Of a stretch of DNA of 64,000 nt, positions 45,001 through 54,577 are shown piece after piece. Made by a program: the position numbers and the translations under genes. Each line of letters opens with the position of its first letter. The first letter of the stretch is position 1. The notes beneath the pieces are model-generated. The model made no database searches. It was not told the origin of the DNA and saw nothing but the letters and a program-made list of their open reading frames with translations. This DNA comes from Alloalcanivorax gelatiniphagus (GTDB taxonomy: Bacteria > Pseudomonadota > Gammaproteobacteria > Pseudomonadales > Alcanivoracaceae), in assembly GCF_005938655.1 (NCBI RefSeq), contig NZ_VCQT01000044.1, positions 124,001-188,000 of the forward strand, given 5' to 3'.

Positions 45001-46956
45001 ATGGGGTTTTCCTGGACCCGGGCGCCACGGGATGTGCTTGAAGCGCTCCGGTCGTTCTACGGTATCACCGACACCACCACCTTCAATCTGGCCGGCAACG
45101 GCCTGGCCCTGCTGGTCGGGGTGCTGCTGTTCGTGCTGCTGGCCAAGGGCAGCCAGCGCGCCCGGGGCGGCCTGCTGGCGCTGCACGCCCGGGTGCTGCA
45201 ACTGGGCAGCGAGCGGCGCTGGCTGTGGAACCTGAGCCGTCTGGTGGCGGGCCTGGCGCCGCTGCTGCCGTGGCTGATCCTGGCCCTGGCCATCGCCCTG
45301 GTGGAGCCGCTGCTGGGGGCTTCCGAGTCCACCCGCTGGCTGGTGCGGGCGCTGCCGGTGGCCAAGCTGTATGTGCTGTTCGGCCTGCAACGATTGGTGG
45401 GTGAGTGGCTGATTCTGCGCGTGGCCCAGGGCGCCGGCCATTACATGCAGGGCGACCAGGCGGAACAGGCGGAGCGCCGCGCCCGCCGCCTGTCGCTGGT
45501 GCTGTTGCTGCCCTGGGCCCTGTTCCTGGTGGTCGCCCAGGTGCGTCCGGAGGGCCCGGTGCACGGCGCTCTGGCGGCGTTGGTGGCGCTGTCCCTGTAC
45601 GCCGCCGTGGGGCGCTTGCTGGCGCCCCGGGCGGAGGACTATGTGCTGTGCCTGCAGAGCATCCTGCCCTCGCGGCTGGACCCGATTGCCGAGACGCTGC
45701 TGCGCCGGGGCCTGTTCCACTGGACCGCGCCCCTTTTGCTGCCGGTGGCGCTGGTGTATTTCGCCACCCGCTACCTGGACCGGCTGTTCGCCGGCTTCGA
45801 CACCTATCTGCGCCTCAAGGCCCGCTGGTTCCGGCTGCGCAACCGGAGCGAGGACGATGAAGACGGCGAGGTGGACGACAGCCAGGCGGCCCGGGACTAC
45901 CAGCGCTGGTTCGCCGCCGAACTGCCCGACGACGAGTCGGCGCCCTTTATCGACACCGGCCTGCTGGAGGCCATGGGCAAGTCGATCCGCCGCTGGCGGG
46001 AGGACCGCACCGACGAGAACACCCTGCTGGTGGCCGGCGAAAAGGGCGCCGGCAAGAGCCTGGCCGCCGGGCGCCTGGTGGCGGGCCTGGCCAAGGACGA
46101 TCCGCAGCTGCGCGTGGTGTCCCTGCGGGTGCCACCGAAAACCGTGTCGCCGGAGGCGCTCACCGAACTGATCGCCGAGGCGCTGGGGGAGGATCTGACC
46201 GAGGGCCCGGCCAGCCTGGTCAAGGCCGACGCCGACCGGCCGCCCACCCTGCTGGTGCTGGACGAATGCCAGAACGTGTTCCTGTCACGGATCGGCGGCC
46301 TGGACGGTTGGCGCACCCTGCTGCGCCTTACCAATGCCCGTCTCGACAATCTGTTCTGGCTGATCCTGCTCAACAACCAGAGCTGGGCCTATCTGTGCAA
46401 TGTGTTCGGCCGCGAGTATCAGTTCCGCAATGCCCTCAAGGTGAAACGCTGGAGCCCGGCGGAGATTCGCTCGCTGATTCTGTCGCGCCATCACCGCAGC
46501 GGGCTGCGGCTGCGCTACGACGAGGTGCTGCTGTCGTCCCGGGGACCGGACGCGGGCAATGTGCGGAACGCGGAGCAGCGCTATTTCAGCCTGCTGTGGG
46601 ACGCCTGCCGGGGCAATCCGATGACCGCCCTGAAACTGTGGCAGACCTCGGTGAAGGTGAGCCGGCGGGAAGTGCTGGTGGGACTGCCGTCGCTGCCGCC
46701 CAGCTCCGCCATGGACAAGGCCGGCGAGAACCTGCTGTTCGTGTACGCCGCCATCGCCACCCACGAGAACCTGTCCGGCGACGAAATCCAGACGGTTACC
46801 CACCTTTCCGAAAACGTGGTGCGCTACGCGCTCAAGGCCGGCTTCGACGCGGGCTTTATCCGCGCCAGCGAGGAAGATGGCCGCTACCGTCTGGTGCCGC
46901 TGTGGTACCACGCCATGATCACTCACCTGAACAGGAAGAACCTGCTCCATGAATGA
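45001..46956 (+). CDS. Membrane-anchored P-loop ATPase overlapping an MscS gene
   Basis: A 651-residue protein. The N-terminal half is hydrophobic with about six helices (first NLAGNGLALLVGVLLFVLLAKG). From about residue 280 it is soluble: an acidic linker (RSEDDEDGEVDDSQAARDY), an ATPase domain with Walker A GEKGAGKS near 345 and Walker B TLLVLDECQN near 420, arginine-rich sensor-like stretches (WSPAEIRSLILSRHHRSGLRLRY), and a C-terminal winged-helix-like part (TVTHLSENVVRYALKAGFDAGFIR). No known family was recognised beyond AAA/STAND-like ATPases. It overlaps the mechanosensitive channel gene by 8 bp, so the two are surely co-expressed. Confidence 0.75.
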   Translation: MGFSWTRAPRDVLEALRSFYGITDTTTFNLAGNGLALLVGVLLFVLLAKGSQRARGGLLALHARVLQLGSERRWLWNLSRLVAGLAPLLPWLILALAIALVEPLLGASESTRWLVRALPVAKLYVLFGLQRLVGEWLILRVAQGAGHYMQGDQAEQAERRARRLSLVLLLPWALFLVVAQVRPEGPVHGALAALVALSLYAAVGRLLAPRAEDYVLCLQSILPSRLDPIAETLLRRGLFHWTAPLLLPVALVYFATRYLDRLFAGFDTYLRLKARWFRLRNRSEDDEDGEVDDSQAARDYQRWFAAELPDDESAPFIDTGLLEAMGKSIRRWREDRTDENTLLVAGEKGAGKSLAAGRLVAGLAKDDPQLRVVSLRVPPKTVSPEALTELIAEALGEDLTEGPASLVKADADRPPTLLVLDECQNVFLSRIGGLDGWRTLLRLTNARLDNLFWLILLNNQSWAYLCNVFGREYQFRNALKVKRWSPAEIRSLILSRHHRSGLRLRYDEVLLSSRGPDAGNVRNAEQRYFSLLWDACRGNPMTALKLWQTSVKVSRREVLVGLPSLPPSSAMDKAGENLLFVYAAIATHENLSGDEIQTVTHLSENVVRYALKAGFDAGFIRASEEDGRYRLVPLWYHAMITHLNRKNLLHE

Positions 46957-47776
46957 AAGCGGTGATCTGGTCAGCGATCTGGCCACGGTGCTGGATCTGT
47001 TCGATGTTTCCGTGCTGGCGCTGCTGGCCCTGGGCGGCGTTTGCCTGTGGGCGCTGAACTGGGGCATCCAGCACCTGGGGCATTCGCTGATGGACCGAGT
47101 GCCAGCGCGGCGCTTTCTGATCCTTCAGCTGACCACCCTGATCGGCTTCGCCATCTACACCCTGGGCACCGGCGCTTTGATTCTGGGGGTGCTCAACCCG
47201 CCCCGGGAGTTCATTCTGGCCGCCGCCGGCTCCATCGCCGTGGCCCTGGGCTTCGCCCTCAAGGACGTGGCCGCGTCCCTGGTGGCCGGCCTGCTGTTGC
47301 TGTTCGACCGGCCGTTTCAGGTGGGTGACCGGGTCACCTTCGACGATACTTATGGCGAGATCGTGTCCATCGGGCTGCGGGCGGTGCGCGTGCAAACCCT
47401 GGACGACAATCTGGTGACCATCCCCAACTCCCGCTTCATCACCGACGTGGTGGCCTCCGGCAACAGCGGTGAGCTGGACATGATGGTGGTGACGGATTTC
47501 CACGTGGGCCTGGACGCGGACCTGCAGGCGGCCCGGGACATTATCGAGGAGGTGATCGTCACCAGCCGCTATGCGTTTCTGAAAAAGCCGGTGACCTTCG
47601 CCATCGAGGAGGTGGCGGTGGCGGAATACCTGGCCGTGCGTCTGCGCGCCAAGGCCTATGTGCTCGACGTGCGCTACGAAAAAGCGTTCCAGAGTGATGT
47701 GGTGCTGCGGGTAACCGGTCTGTTCCGGGAGCGGGGCATTGCCCGCCCCCGGGAATTGCGAGGGGAAAGCGCCTAG
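46949..47776 (+). CDS. Small-conductance mechanosensitive channel (MscS family)
   Basis: A 275-residue MscS-type channel. Three helices; the pore helix is AAAGSIAVALGFALKDVAASLVAGLLLLFDRPFQVGD, containing the expected Ala/Gly packing, and it is followed by the beta-domain (DRVTFDDTYGEIVSIGLRAVRVQTLDDNLVTIPNSRF) and a C-terminal alpha/beta domain. It opens on membrane tension to release solutes. The start overlaps the ATPase gene (ATGAATGA). Its TAG stop shares CTAG with the TAG of the convergent PF10118 gene. Confidence 0.92.
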   Translation: MNESGDLVSDLATVLDLFDVSVLALLALGGVCLWALNWGIQHLGHSLMDRVPARRFLILQLTTLIGFAIYTLGTGALILGVLNPPREFILAAAGSIAVALGFALKDVAASLVAGLLLLFDRPFQVGDRVTFDDTYGEIVSIGLRAVRVQTLDDNLVTIPNSRFITDVVASGNSGELDMMVVTDFHVGLDADLQAARDIIEEVIVTSRYAFLKKPVTFAIEEVAVAEYLAVRLRAKAYVLDVRYEKAFQSDVVLRVTGLFRERGIARPRELRGESA

Positions 47777-48636
47777 GCGGCGTCGGCCAGCTCCGGGCGG
47801 CCGAGCATGGCGGCCAGCTTTTTCAAAGCCTGCTGGCGAACCGCGCGGCTGTCCTTTTTCTCCGGGTGGAAGCCCGGCTTGTAATAGGACACGTAGGAGC
47901 GGCCCAGGCGACGCAGCCAGCCCGGTTTGCCGAGCAGCCAGTTAACGCCGTTGGCCACCGAGCGCAGGTCGGCCTTGTCGTCCATGCCCTGGCGCAGGGT
48001 GATGTAGTGGTAGATGGTGAAGCCGATGAATTCCACCGTGGTGAAGGCCATCTCCGAGGTGCGCACCCAGTAGCTGTCCACCTGGTCGCGGTAGACATCG
48101 AAGGCCACCGCCTTGTGCTCGCTCTCCTCGATGGCGTGCCACAGCCACAGCGGCACCATGCGCTCGTCCATGCCTTCCAGAAACTCCGGCTCTTCCAGCA
48201 TCAGCTCGGCGAGCATGGCGGTGAAGTGCTCCAGGGCGCAGGTCTTGGCCAGTTGCCGCTCCGGCGAAAATTTCTTGGCGATCCACTTCAGGCCTTCATG
48301 GACCTGGTCGTGCACCTTGCGGGTGGGCACGCCCTTGTTTTCCATGAATTCGTTGAAGTGTTCATGCTCGTTGCCGTGGTGCGCTTCCTGGCCGATAAAA
48401 CCCTTTACCCGTTCGCGCAGGTCCGGGTCGGTGATGTTCTTCTGGTAGTGACGCACGGAGCGCACGAAGAAACGCTCACCTTCCGGGAAGGTGCAGGACA
48501 GGGCGGTCAGCAGCAAGGTCTTGAACTGATCGCCACCGAACCAGTAACGCGGCATCTCCGGGTCGAAGGAGAAATCCATCCGACGCGGCTGGATCTCACT
48601 CTTGTTAGTGCGTCGAACCGGGGCTTGAGCATTCAT
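47773..48636 (-). CDS. Metal-dependent hydrolase-like protein (PF10118 family)
   Basis: A 287-residue protein with a ferritin-like/di-metal pattern: EAHHGNEHEHFNEFM, a histidine-acid helix in LEHFTAMLAELML, and HAIEESEHKAVAFDVY. This is the pattern of the proteins annotated as predicted metal-dependent hydrolases (PF10118), often seen next to fatty-acid or hydrocarbon genes. The real reaction is unknown. The ATG at 48636 has GGTGCC upstream and starts before the conserved region PRRMDFSFDPEMPRYW. Confidence 0.85.
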   Translation of the reverse strand: MNAQAPVRRTNKSEIQPRRMDFSFDPEMPRYWFGGDQFKTLLLTALSCTFPEGERFFVRSVRHYQKNITDPDLRERVKGFIGQEAHHGNEHEHFNEFMENKGVPTRKVHDQVHEGLKWIAKKFSPERQLAKTCALEHFTAMLAELMLEEPEFLEGMDERMVPLWLWHAIEESEHKAVAFDVYRDQVDSYWVRTSEMAFTTVEFIGFTIYHYITLRQGMDDKADLRSVANGVNWLLGKPGWLRRLGRSYVSYYKPGFHPEKKDSRAVRQQALKKLAAMLGRPELADAA

Positions 48637-48771
48637 GGCGGCACCTTTCTGAAACAGCGATTCATATAACAGCGATTGATATGCCCGCAATATGCGTCCT
48701 CGGCCAGCGCCGGGCCAGTGCAAGTCGCGCCATTTTCGGGCGCCAACACGGCCCGCGCGGCCCGGCGGGCA

Positions 48772-51700
48772 TCACGCCGTTTCGCCATCCGGCCGGATTC
48801 CATAGGCCAGGGTATAGAGCACCGGCACCACGATCAGGGTGAGCACGGTGGCGAACCCCAGGCCGAACATGATCACCGCCGCCATGGATTTGAAGAACGC
48901 ATCGAACAACAACGGCACCATGCCGAGAATGGTGGTTACCGCCGCCATGCACACCGGCCGCACCCGGGTCACGGAGGCATGAATCACCGCGTCCAGCGGC
49001 GCATTGCCAGCGTCGCTTTCCAGTTTGATCTGTTCCACCAGCACGATGCCGTTTTTCACCAGCATGCCACTCAAACTGAGAAAGCCGAGCAACGCCATGA
49101 AACTGAACGGCGCGTTGAACACCAGCAAACCGATGGTGACGCCGATGATCGCCAGCGGCACCGTGGCCCAGATCACCAACGGCTGGCGCAGGCTGTCGAA
49201 CAGCAGAATGGTGATGATGAACATCAGCAGGTACCCCATCGGCACGCTGGCGAACACCGCCGCCTGGGCATCCTTGGTAAGTTCGTATTCGCCACCCCAG
49301 CTCAGCTCATAGCCCCTCGGCAACGGCAGCGCCTCGATCTCGGGACGGATGCGCCGCAATACCTGGTCGCCGGTTTCATCGCCGAGGATATCCGGCTCGG
49401 CCTGCACGGTGAGGGTGCGCTTGCGGTCACGGCGCATGATCAGGCCATCCTCCAGCTCCGTTTCGAAGCCGGACACCAATTGCCGGATGGCGATGTAATC
49501 CTCGAACACCCGGGACCAGACCTGCACCTGATTCAGGTTATCGGCGCCCAGACGTTCATCCGCCGGCGGCCGCGCCATGATCGGCAGCAAATCCGCGCCG
49601 TCCCGGTACAGCCCCACCTGCACGCCGGAAAAGTTCATCGCCAGGGCCTGTTCCAGGTCATCCCGGGTGACGCCGGTACGGCGCGCCTCGGCCTGCTCGA
49701 AGCGCGGCACGATCACCTTCTCCCGTTCCCGCCAATCATGGCGAATCGCTTGCAGGCCCGGGTCCCGGTGCATGATCTCCTTCACCTTTACCGCCAGGCC
49801 GCGCAGCACGTCCGGGTCCGGCCCGGACAGGCGCGCCTCGATGGTGGCGCTGGCGGTGGGGCCGATCATCAGGCGTTTCATTTTGATAAAAGCGGACGGG
49901 TGGGTTTCCGGCAACCGCTCCTGGAGCCCGGCGATCACGCCGTCGATGTTGTCCCGTTCATCCACCTTCACGATCAACTGGGCATAGGACGGGTAACGGC
50001 GCTCGGGAAAATACGGCAGCATGAAACGCTGGGCGCCCTGGCCGATGGTGCTGGTCACCGAGGTGACATGGTCGGTTTCCAGCAGGGACGCTTCCAGTTT
50101 CTCCACCCCTTCGCGGGTGGCGCGGATATCGCTGCCCTGGGGCAGCCAGTAGTCGAGCAGGAAGATCGGCGTGTTGGAGGGCGGGAAAAACGACTGTTTC
50201 ACCAGCCCGAAGCCGACCACCGCCGCCACCAGCAGCACGCACATGAACACCAGGGTCAGCACCCGATGATGAATCGAGCGGTGCAACATTCCCCGATAGA
50301 TTTGAAAGAAGCGGCCCTTATAGGGATCTTCGCCGGCGTCGTCGCCCTCTTCAGCCGCCCGGTCGGCGGAGAACAGCAGGTTGGCGAAAAACGGCGTCAG
50401 CGTAATCGCCACCACCCAGCTCAACAGCAGCGACACCAGCAGCACCCAGAACAGGCTGTTGGTGAATTCCCCGGAGGCGTCACTGGACAGCCCGATGGGC
50501 GCGAACGCGGTAATCGCGATCACGGTGGCGCCGAGCAACGGCCAGGCGGTCTGGCGGACGATCTCCGCCGCCGCCGCCACCTTGGTGAGACCCCGTTTCA
50601 TGCCCACCAGAATGCCCTCGGTGATAACGATGGCGTTGTCCACCAGCATACCCAGGGCGATGATCAGCGCGCCCAGGGAAATGCGCTGCAGCTCGATGCC
50701 CATGATCGCCATGGCGATAAAGGTGCCAAAGATAGTGAGCAACAGAATGCCGCCCATCAGCACCCCGGAGCGCAGGCCCATGAACAGCAGCAACACGCCG
50801 ATGACGATCATCACCGCCTGACCCAGGTTCCACAGGAAGGCGCTTACCGAGGCGTCCACTTCGGCGGGCTGATCGTACACCGTGGACAGCTCCATGCCGG
50901 CGGGCTGCCGGTAGGACAGCTGGTCCAGGCGGTCGCGCACCCGCGTGCCCACGTCCACCACGTTAACCCCGGGCGCGAAGGAGATGCCCAGGGTCAGCGC
51001 CGGCTTGCCGGCGTGCCGGTAAAGATGGTCCGGGACCTCCCGGTAGCCGCGCTTGATCTCCGCCACGTCGCTCAGATACACCAGCTGTTCGGCGCCGGGG
51101 TCGGAGATCAGCAGGTCACCCAGGCTTTCCACCGAGGTGAAGGCGCCATCCGGAGCGATCCGGATGCGCTCGTCACCGACCCGCACCAGGCCGGCGGGAT
51201 TGACCTGATTCTGGGTGCCCAACAGGGAAAAAATCCGATCCGGGCTGATGCCCAGATTGGCCAGGCGGTTGCGCGAAAGGTCGATAAAAACCTGTTCCTG
51301 GCGCTGGCCGGCGATCTGCACCCGGCCCACGCCGTCGACCAGCACCAGCTCCCGGGTCAGCACGTCCGCGTAGTTCTTCAGGTCCTGGTAGCTGTAGCCG
51401 TCGCCGGTGAGCGCCAGCATGATGCCGTAGACATCGCCAAAATCATCCAGCACCTGGATGCCGCCGGCCCCCGGCGGCAATTGCGACTGGATGTCGTGGG
51501 TCTTGCGGCGCAGCTCGTCCCAGATCTGCTTGAGGTCCTTTTCCCGATAGATCGGTTTCATTTCCACGGTGATCTGGGACAGCCCCGCGCTGGATATGGA
51601 AGTGACATAGTCCACGTAGGGCAGCGTCTGGATTTCCTTCTCCACCGCCAGCGTGACTTCCTCCTCCACCTCCAGGGCGGACGCCCCCGGGTAGGGGGTA

Positions 51701-51843
51701 TTGACCAGCGCGGTCTTCAAGGTGAATTCCGGGTCTTCCAACTGCCCCAGCCGGGTGAAACTGACCAGGCCACCGACCAGCAACACCACCGCGAACAACC
51801 AGCTGACGACCCGATGCCGGACCGCGTATTCGGCGATACTCAT
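48772..51843 (-). CDS. RND family efflux transporter permease
   Basis: A 1023-residue AcrB-like inner-membrane pump with 12 helices and two large periplasmic loops. TM4 carries the proton-relay pattern in ALGMLVDNAIVITEG; the equivalent of the second TM4 Asp is replaced by Asn/Ala as in several non-HAE1 members. The start MSIAEYAVRHRVVSWLFAVVLLVGG and QLEDPEFTLKTALV resemble the VexF/MdtC-like branch of hydrophobe/amphiphile pumps. The ATG at 51843 shares TGATG with the stop of the adaptor gene. No outer-membrane channel gene follows. Confidence 0.92.
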   Translation of the reverse strand: MSIAEYAVRHRVVSWLFAVVLLVGGLVSFTRLGQLEDPEFTLKTALVNTPYPGASALEVEEEVTLAVEKEIQTLPYVDYVTSISSAGLSQITVEMKPIYREKDLKQIWDELRRKTHDIQSQLPPGAGGIQVLDDFGDVYGIMLALTGDGYSYQDLKNYADVLTRELVLVDGVGRVQIAGQRQEQVFIDLSRNRLANLGISPDRIFSLLGTQNQVNPAGLVRVGDERIRIAPDGAFTSVESLGDLLISDPGAEQLVYLSDVAEIKRGYREVPDHLYRHAGKPALTLGISFAPGVNVVDVGTRVRDRLDQLSYRQPAGMELSTVYDQPAEVDASVSAFLWNLGQAVMIVIGVLLLFMGLRSGVLMGGILLLTIFGTFIAMAIMGIELQRISLGALIIALGMLVDNAIVITEGILVGMKRGLTKVAAAAEIVRQTAWPLLGATVIAITAFAPIGLSSDASGEFTNSLFWVLLVSLLLSWVVAITLTPFFANLLFSADRAAEEGDDAGEDPYKGRFFQIYRGMLHRSIHHRVLTLVFMCVLLVAAVVGFGLVKQSFFPPSNTPIFLLDYWLPQGSDIRATREGVEKLEASLLETDHVTSVTSTIGQGAQRFMLPYFPERRYPSYAQLIVKVDERDNIDGVIAGLQERLPETHPSAFIKMKRLMIGPTASATIEARLSGPDPDVLRGLAVKVKEIMHRDPGLQAIRHDWREREKVIVPRFEQAEARRTGVTRDDLEQALAMNFSGVQVGLYRDGADLLPIMARPPADERLGADNLNQVQVWSRVFEDYIAIRQLVSGFETELEDGLIMRRDRKRTLTVQAEPDILGDETGDQVLRRIRPEIEALPLPRGYELSWGGEYELTKDAQAAVFASVPMGYLLMFIITILLFDSLRQPLVIWATVPLAIIGVTIGLLVFNAPFSFMALLGFLSLSGMLVKNGIVLVEQIKLESDAGNAPLDAVIHASVTRVRPVCMAAVTTILGMVPLLFDAFFKSMAAVIMFGLGFATVLTLIVVPVLYTLAYGIRPDGETA

Positions 51844-52916
51844 CACAGACCCCGCTCACGGGTCAGTTCTCGCACCGCCTGCCCCTCCTCCAGGCGGTGC
51901 ACGCCGGCGCTCACCACCTGGTCGCCGACCTTCAAGCCATCGACGATTTCCACACCGGAGCCGGAGATCTCGCCCAGGGTCACGGTTTCCGCATGGACGG
52001 TGCCGGCCTCCTGGTCCAAGCGCCAGACCCAGGCGCCTTCCTGGCCATCCTGATTGAACACGGCGGCCACCGGTATGCGGAGCCGGGACCGTTGTTCGCC
52101 GTTCAGCTGGTCCTTGCCGACCCGCACTTCCGCGCTCATTCCCGGCAGCACCGACAGATCCTCGGGCACCGGCAGCGTGACCACCACGAAGTAAGCCTGG
52201 GTGGCCCCGGAGCGGGCCTCATGCTCCCGGTAGACGGCGGGGAAACGCCGCTCCGGCAGGGCCGGGAAAATCACCTCCGCCTGGAAGCTCTGGTCCAGCG
52301 GCGCCGCCCGGGCGATAAAGCTCTGCGGAACGGAGAAGCGCACATCGATGGTGGCGCTGCTCTGCAGGTGGATGACCGTTTCCCGGGCCTGTACGAATTG
52401 ATGGTTTTCCTGTTCGGTGCTCGCCACCACGCCATCGTAGGGCGCCACCAGGCGGGTGTAGGACAGGTTGTCCCGGGCCAGCTTGTAGGCCGAACGGGCC
52501 TGTTGATAGCGGCTGGACAGGCGGTCCAGTTCGGACTCGGCGATCACCCCCCGTTCCGCCAGCGCCTGCCCGCGCCGGTAGTTTTTTTCCGCCAGTTCCG
52601 CGTCCGCCTGGCTGCGATCCAGTTCATTCTGGAAATCCCGGGGGTCCAGGCGGGCCAGCAGCTGCCCTTTCTTGACCTGCTCGCCATCCTTCACCGGCAG
52701 TTCCACCAGCTCGCCGGAAACGCGAAACGCCAGTTGCGAGCGTTCCGTGGCCATCACCCGGCCGGGAAAGCTGCGCCCGCCATCCTCGCCACGGTCCACG
52801 GTGGCCAGCTTCACCGGTACCGGCCCGGCCTTTTCCCGAGGCGGCGGCTCGCCGCAGCCGGCCAGCGCCAGCACCGCCAAAGCAACACTCCCGATTGCCC
52901 CGATCACCCTGCTCAT
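51843..52916 (-). CDS. RND efflux periplasmic adaptor (membrane fusion protein)
   Basis: A 357-residue lipoprotein adaptor. A signal peptide ends in lipobox LAGC (Cys21). The lipoyl half (GRVMATERSQLAFRVSGELVELPVKDGEQVKKGQLLARLDP), an alpha-hairpin (QADAELAEKNYRRGQALAERGVIAESELDRL), and the second lipoyl and beta-barrel parts follow in the usual order. The ATG at 52916 has AAGGAAGG upstream. It is the first gene of an adaptor-pump operon; substrates are not predictable. Confidence 0.92.
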   Translation of the reverse strand: MSRVIGAIGSVALAVLALAGCGEPPPREKAGPVPVKLATVDRGEDGGRSFPGRVMATERSQLAFRVSGELVELPVKDGEQVKKGQLLARLDPRDFQNELDRSQADAELAEKNYRRGQALAERGVIAESELDRLSSRYQQARSAYKLARDNLSYTRLVAPYDGVVASTEQENHQFVQARETVIHLQSSATIDVRFSVPQSFIARAAPLDQSFQAEVIFPALPERRFPAVYREHEARSGATQAYFVVVTLPVPEDLSVLPGMSAEVRVGKDQLNGEQRSRLRIPVAAVFNQDGQEGAWVWRLDQEAGTVHAETVTLGEISGSGVEIVDGLKVGDQVVSAGVHRLEEGQAVRELTRERGL

Positions 52917-53107
52917 CAATACCTTCCTTCTTATTACGGCCCACACCGACTGCGTGGCGAATTAACAGAACCAGGCAGTACAATAAATCGAAGAATGGTC
53001 GAGGACAAGCCGGAAGGGCCTGCGCCAGAGCCCATGCGGCCATTGAAAACCGGAAAAACAGGGGCCAGGGACAGGGCCCGTCAGCGGCAAACCCAGCGCG
53101 CACAATG

Positions 53108-53131
53108 AAAAAGGCCGGCGAAGCGCCGGCC
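53108..53131 (-). terminator. Rho-independent terminator of dps
   Basis: GGCCGGCG/CGCCGGCC with an AAG loop is preceded on the plus strand by A5, hence followed by T5 on the minus strand. It lies 25 bp past the dps stop. Confidence 0.85.
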
Positions 53132-53155
53132 GGGAAGGTAGGGGGTGAGACGGAC

Positions 53156-53605
53156 TCAGTCGCCCAGGTGGGCGGACAGCATCCAGGCCGCCTTTTCGTG
53201 GATCTCGATACGGTCACTGGCGATGGCGGCGGACCCTTCGTCCTCGTGCTGGCCGGCCAGTTTCAGCACCTTGTTGGCGCGCTCCGCCACGGTCCGGTGG
53301 TCCTCGGTCAGGGTTCTGAGCATCTCGGTGGCGTCCGGATCGCCTTCCGCGTCCTTGACCGTGGACAGCTTGGCGTAGGCCGCGTAGCTGCCCGGCGCCT
53401 TGCTGCCCAGAGCGCGGATACGCTCGGCGATAGTGTCCACCGCCGTGGCCAGCTCGGTGTATTGCTGCTCGAACAACAGGTGCAGGCTGTGGAACATGGG
53501 GCCGGTCACGTTCCAATGATAATTGTGGGTTTTCAGGTACAGGGTGTAGCTTTCGGCCAGCAGCTTGCTCAACTCGTCGGCCACTTCCTTACTGTGCTCG
53601 ATCAT
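53156..53605 (-). CDS. dps: Dps family ferritin-like DNA-protection protein
   Basis: A 149-residue Dps/bacterioferritin-like protein. The inter-subunit ferroxidase ligands are present: His30 and Asp57/Glu61 with His42 in TLYLKTHNYHWNVTG and TAVDTIAERIRALG. It oxidises Fe(II) with peroxide and stores iron, protecting DNA. The short N-terminus has few lysines, so DNA binding may be weak. The ATG at 53605 has AAGGAGGT, a strong site, in line with stress-induced abundance. It has its own terminator. Confidence 0.92.
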   Translation of the reverse strand: MIEHSKEVADELSKLLAESYTLYLKTHNYHWNVTGPMFHSLHLLFEQQYTELATAVDTIAERIRALGSKAPGSYAAYAKLSTVKDAEGDPDATEMLRTLTEDHRTVAERANKVLKLAGQHEDEGSAAIASDRIEIHEKAAWMLSAHLGD

Positions 53606-53816
53606 GGCGGTACCTCCTTGAAGAGTTGGAAGGGGGCCTCCATTGAAGGCCTCCGTTATCAGGTTATACAAGATCATGGGGGCCAGGGCAGCGGATCGGA
53701 ACCCGGGCCGGGACTATCGCCTCGATAACTTTACAACATGACGGGCACCGGCAATGATGCGCCCTTCCCGATGCACAAAAGCCGACCTACAGGCGTTTAT
53801 CAACCAGGAGCAGGCA

Positions 53817-54476
53817 TTGACCTCAAACCCGGCCACCACGGTGCCCGACTATTCGCCGGTGGAGGAACTCCTCAACAGCCTCACCCATGGCATCGGCCTG
53901 GTGCTCAGCATCGTCGGCACCATTGTTCTGGTGGTGTCCGCCAGCCGGCTGGGCGATCCCTGGAAGATCGTCAGCTTCAGCGTGTTCGGCGCCACCCTGG
54001 CGCTGCTCTACGGGGCCAGCATGCTCTACCACGCCAGCCGCGCGCCGCGCAGCCGGGCGATCTACAAGATGCTCGACCACTGCGCCATCTTCGCGCTGAT
54101 CGCCGGCACCTACACCCCGTTCCTGCTGGTCAATATGCGCGGCCCGGTGGGCTGGACCCTGTTCGGTGTGATCTGGGGCCTGGCGGCCACCGGCATCGTT
54201 CTGAAACTGGTGTTCGGCAATCGCTACAAGCTGGCCCGGGTGGGCATCTACCTGGCCATGGGCTGGCTGGTGCTGTTCGCCTCCGGTGAACTGGTGGACA
54301 GCATCGACGCCCAGGGCTTCTGGCTGATCGTCGCCGGCGGCGTCACCTACACCGCCGGCGTGGTGTTCTACCTGGCCGACCGCCTCCCCTACAACCACGC
54401 CATTTGGCACCTGTTCGTGGTGGGCGGCAGCGCCTGCCATTTCGCCGCCGTCTACCTCAGCGTCCTGCCGGCCTGA
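53817..54476 (+). CDS. Hemolysin III family membrane protein (YqfA/TrhA-like)
   Basis: A 219-residue protein with seven helices. Family motifs are EELLNSLTHGIGLVLS, MLYHASRAPRSRAIYKMLDHCAIFALIAGTYTPF and HAIWHLFVVGGSACHFAAVY, which hold the metal-binding Ser/His set shared with adiponectin receptors. The homologue YqfA/TrhA helps keep membrane energetics and fluidity. The start is likely TTG at 53817 with AGGAG upstream; an ATG at 53754 would add 21 unconserved residues. Confidence 0.88.
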   Translation: MTSNPATTVPDYSPVEELLNSLTHGIGLVLSIVGTIVLVVSASRLGDPWKIVSFSVFGATLALLYGASMLYHASRAPRSRAIYKMLDHCAIFALIAGTYTPFLLVNMRGPVGWTLFGVIWGLAATGIVLKLVFGNRYKLARVGIYLAMGWLVLFASGELVDSIDAQGFWLIVAGGVTYTAGVVFYLADRLPYNHAIWHLFVVGGSACHFAAVYLSVLPA

Positions 54477-54516
54477 GCCGGCCCCCGGGGCGGACGCGGT
54501 CCTGGCTTGCCCTTTC

Positions 54517-54536
54517 ATTATATAAATACATATAAT
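54517..54536. promoter_or_regulatory. AT-rich inverted repeat upstream of the SqrR/BigR-like operon
   Basis: ATTATAT and ATATAAT are perfect 7-bp arms with a 6-bp spacer, 41 bp before the regulator ATG, in an AT-rich island. ArsR-family repressors bind such palindromes over their own promoter; autoregulation is inferred. Confidence 0.55.
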
Positions 54537-54577
54537 ATTTTTTCGTTAAACGACCTCTTTCATCGCCGAGCACCGCC

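Noticed and set aside
48676-52053. 1125-codon plus-strand open frame
   Set aside because: It is the antisense of the RND pump and adaptor genes, rich in His/Gln/Gly as expected for GC-rich shadows, with no domain.
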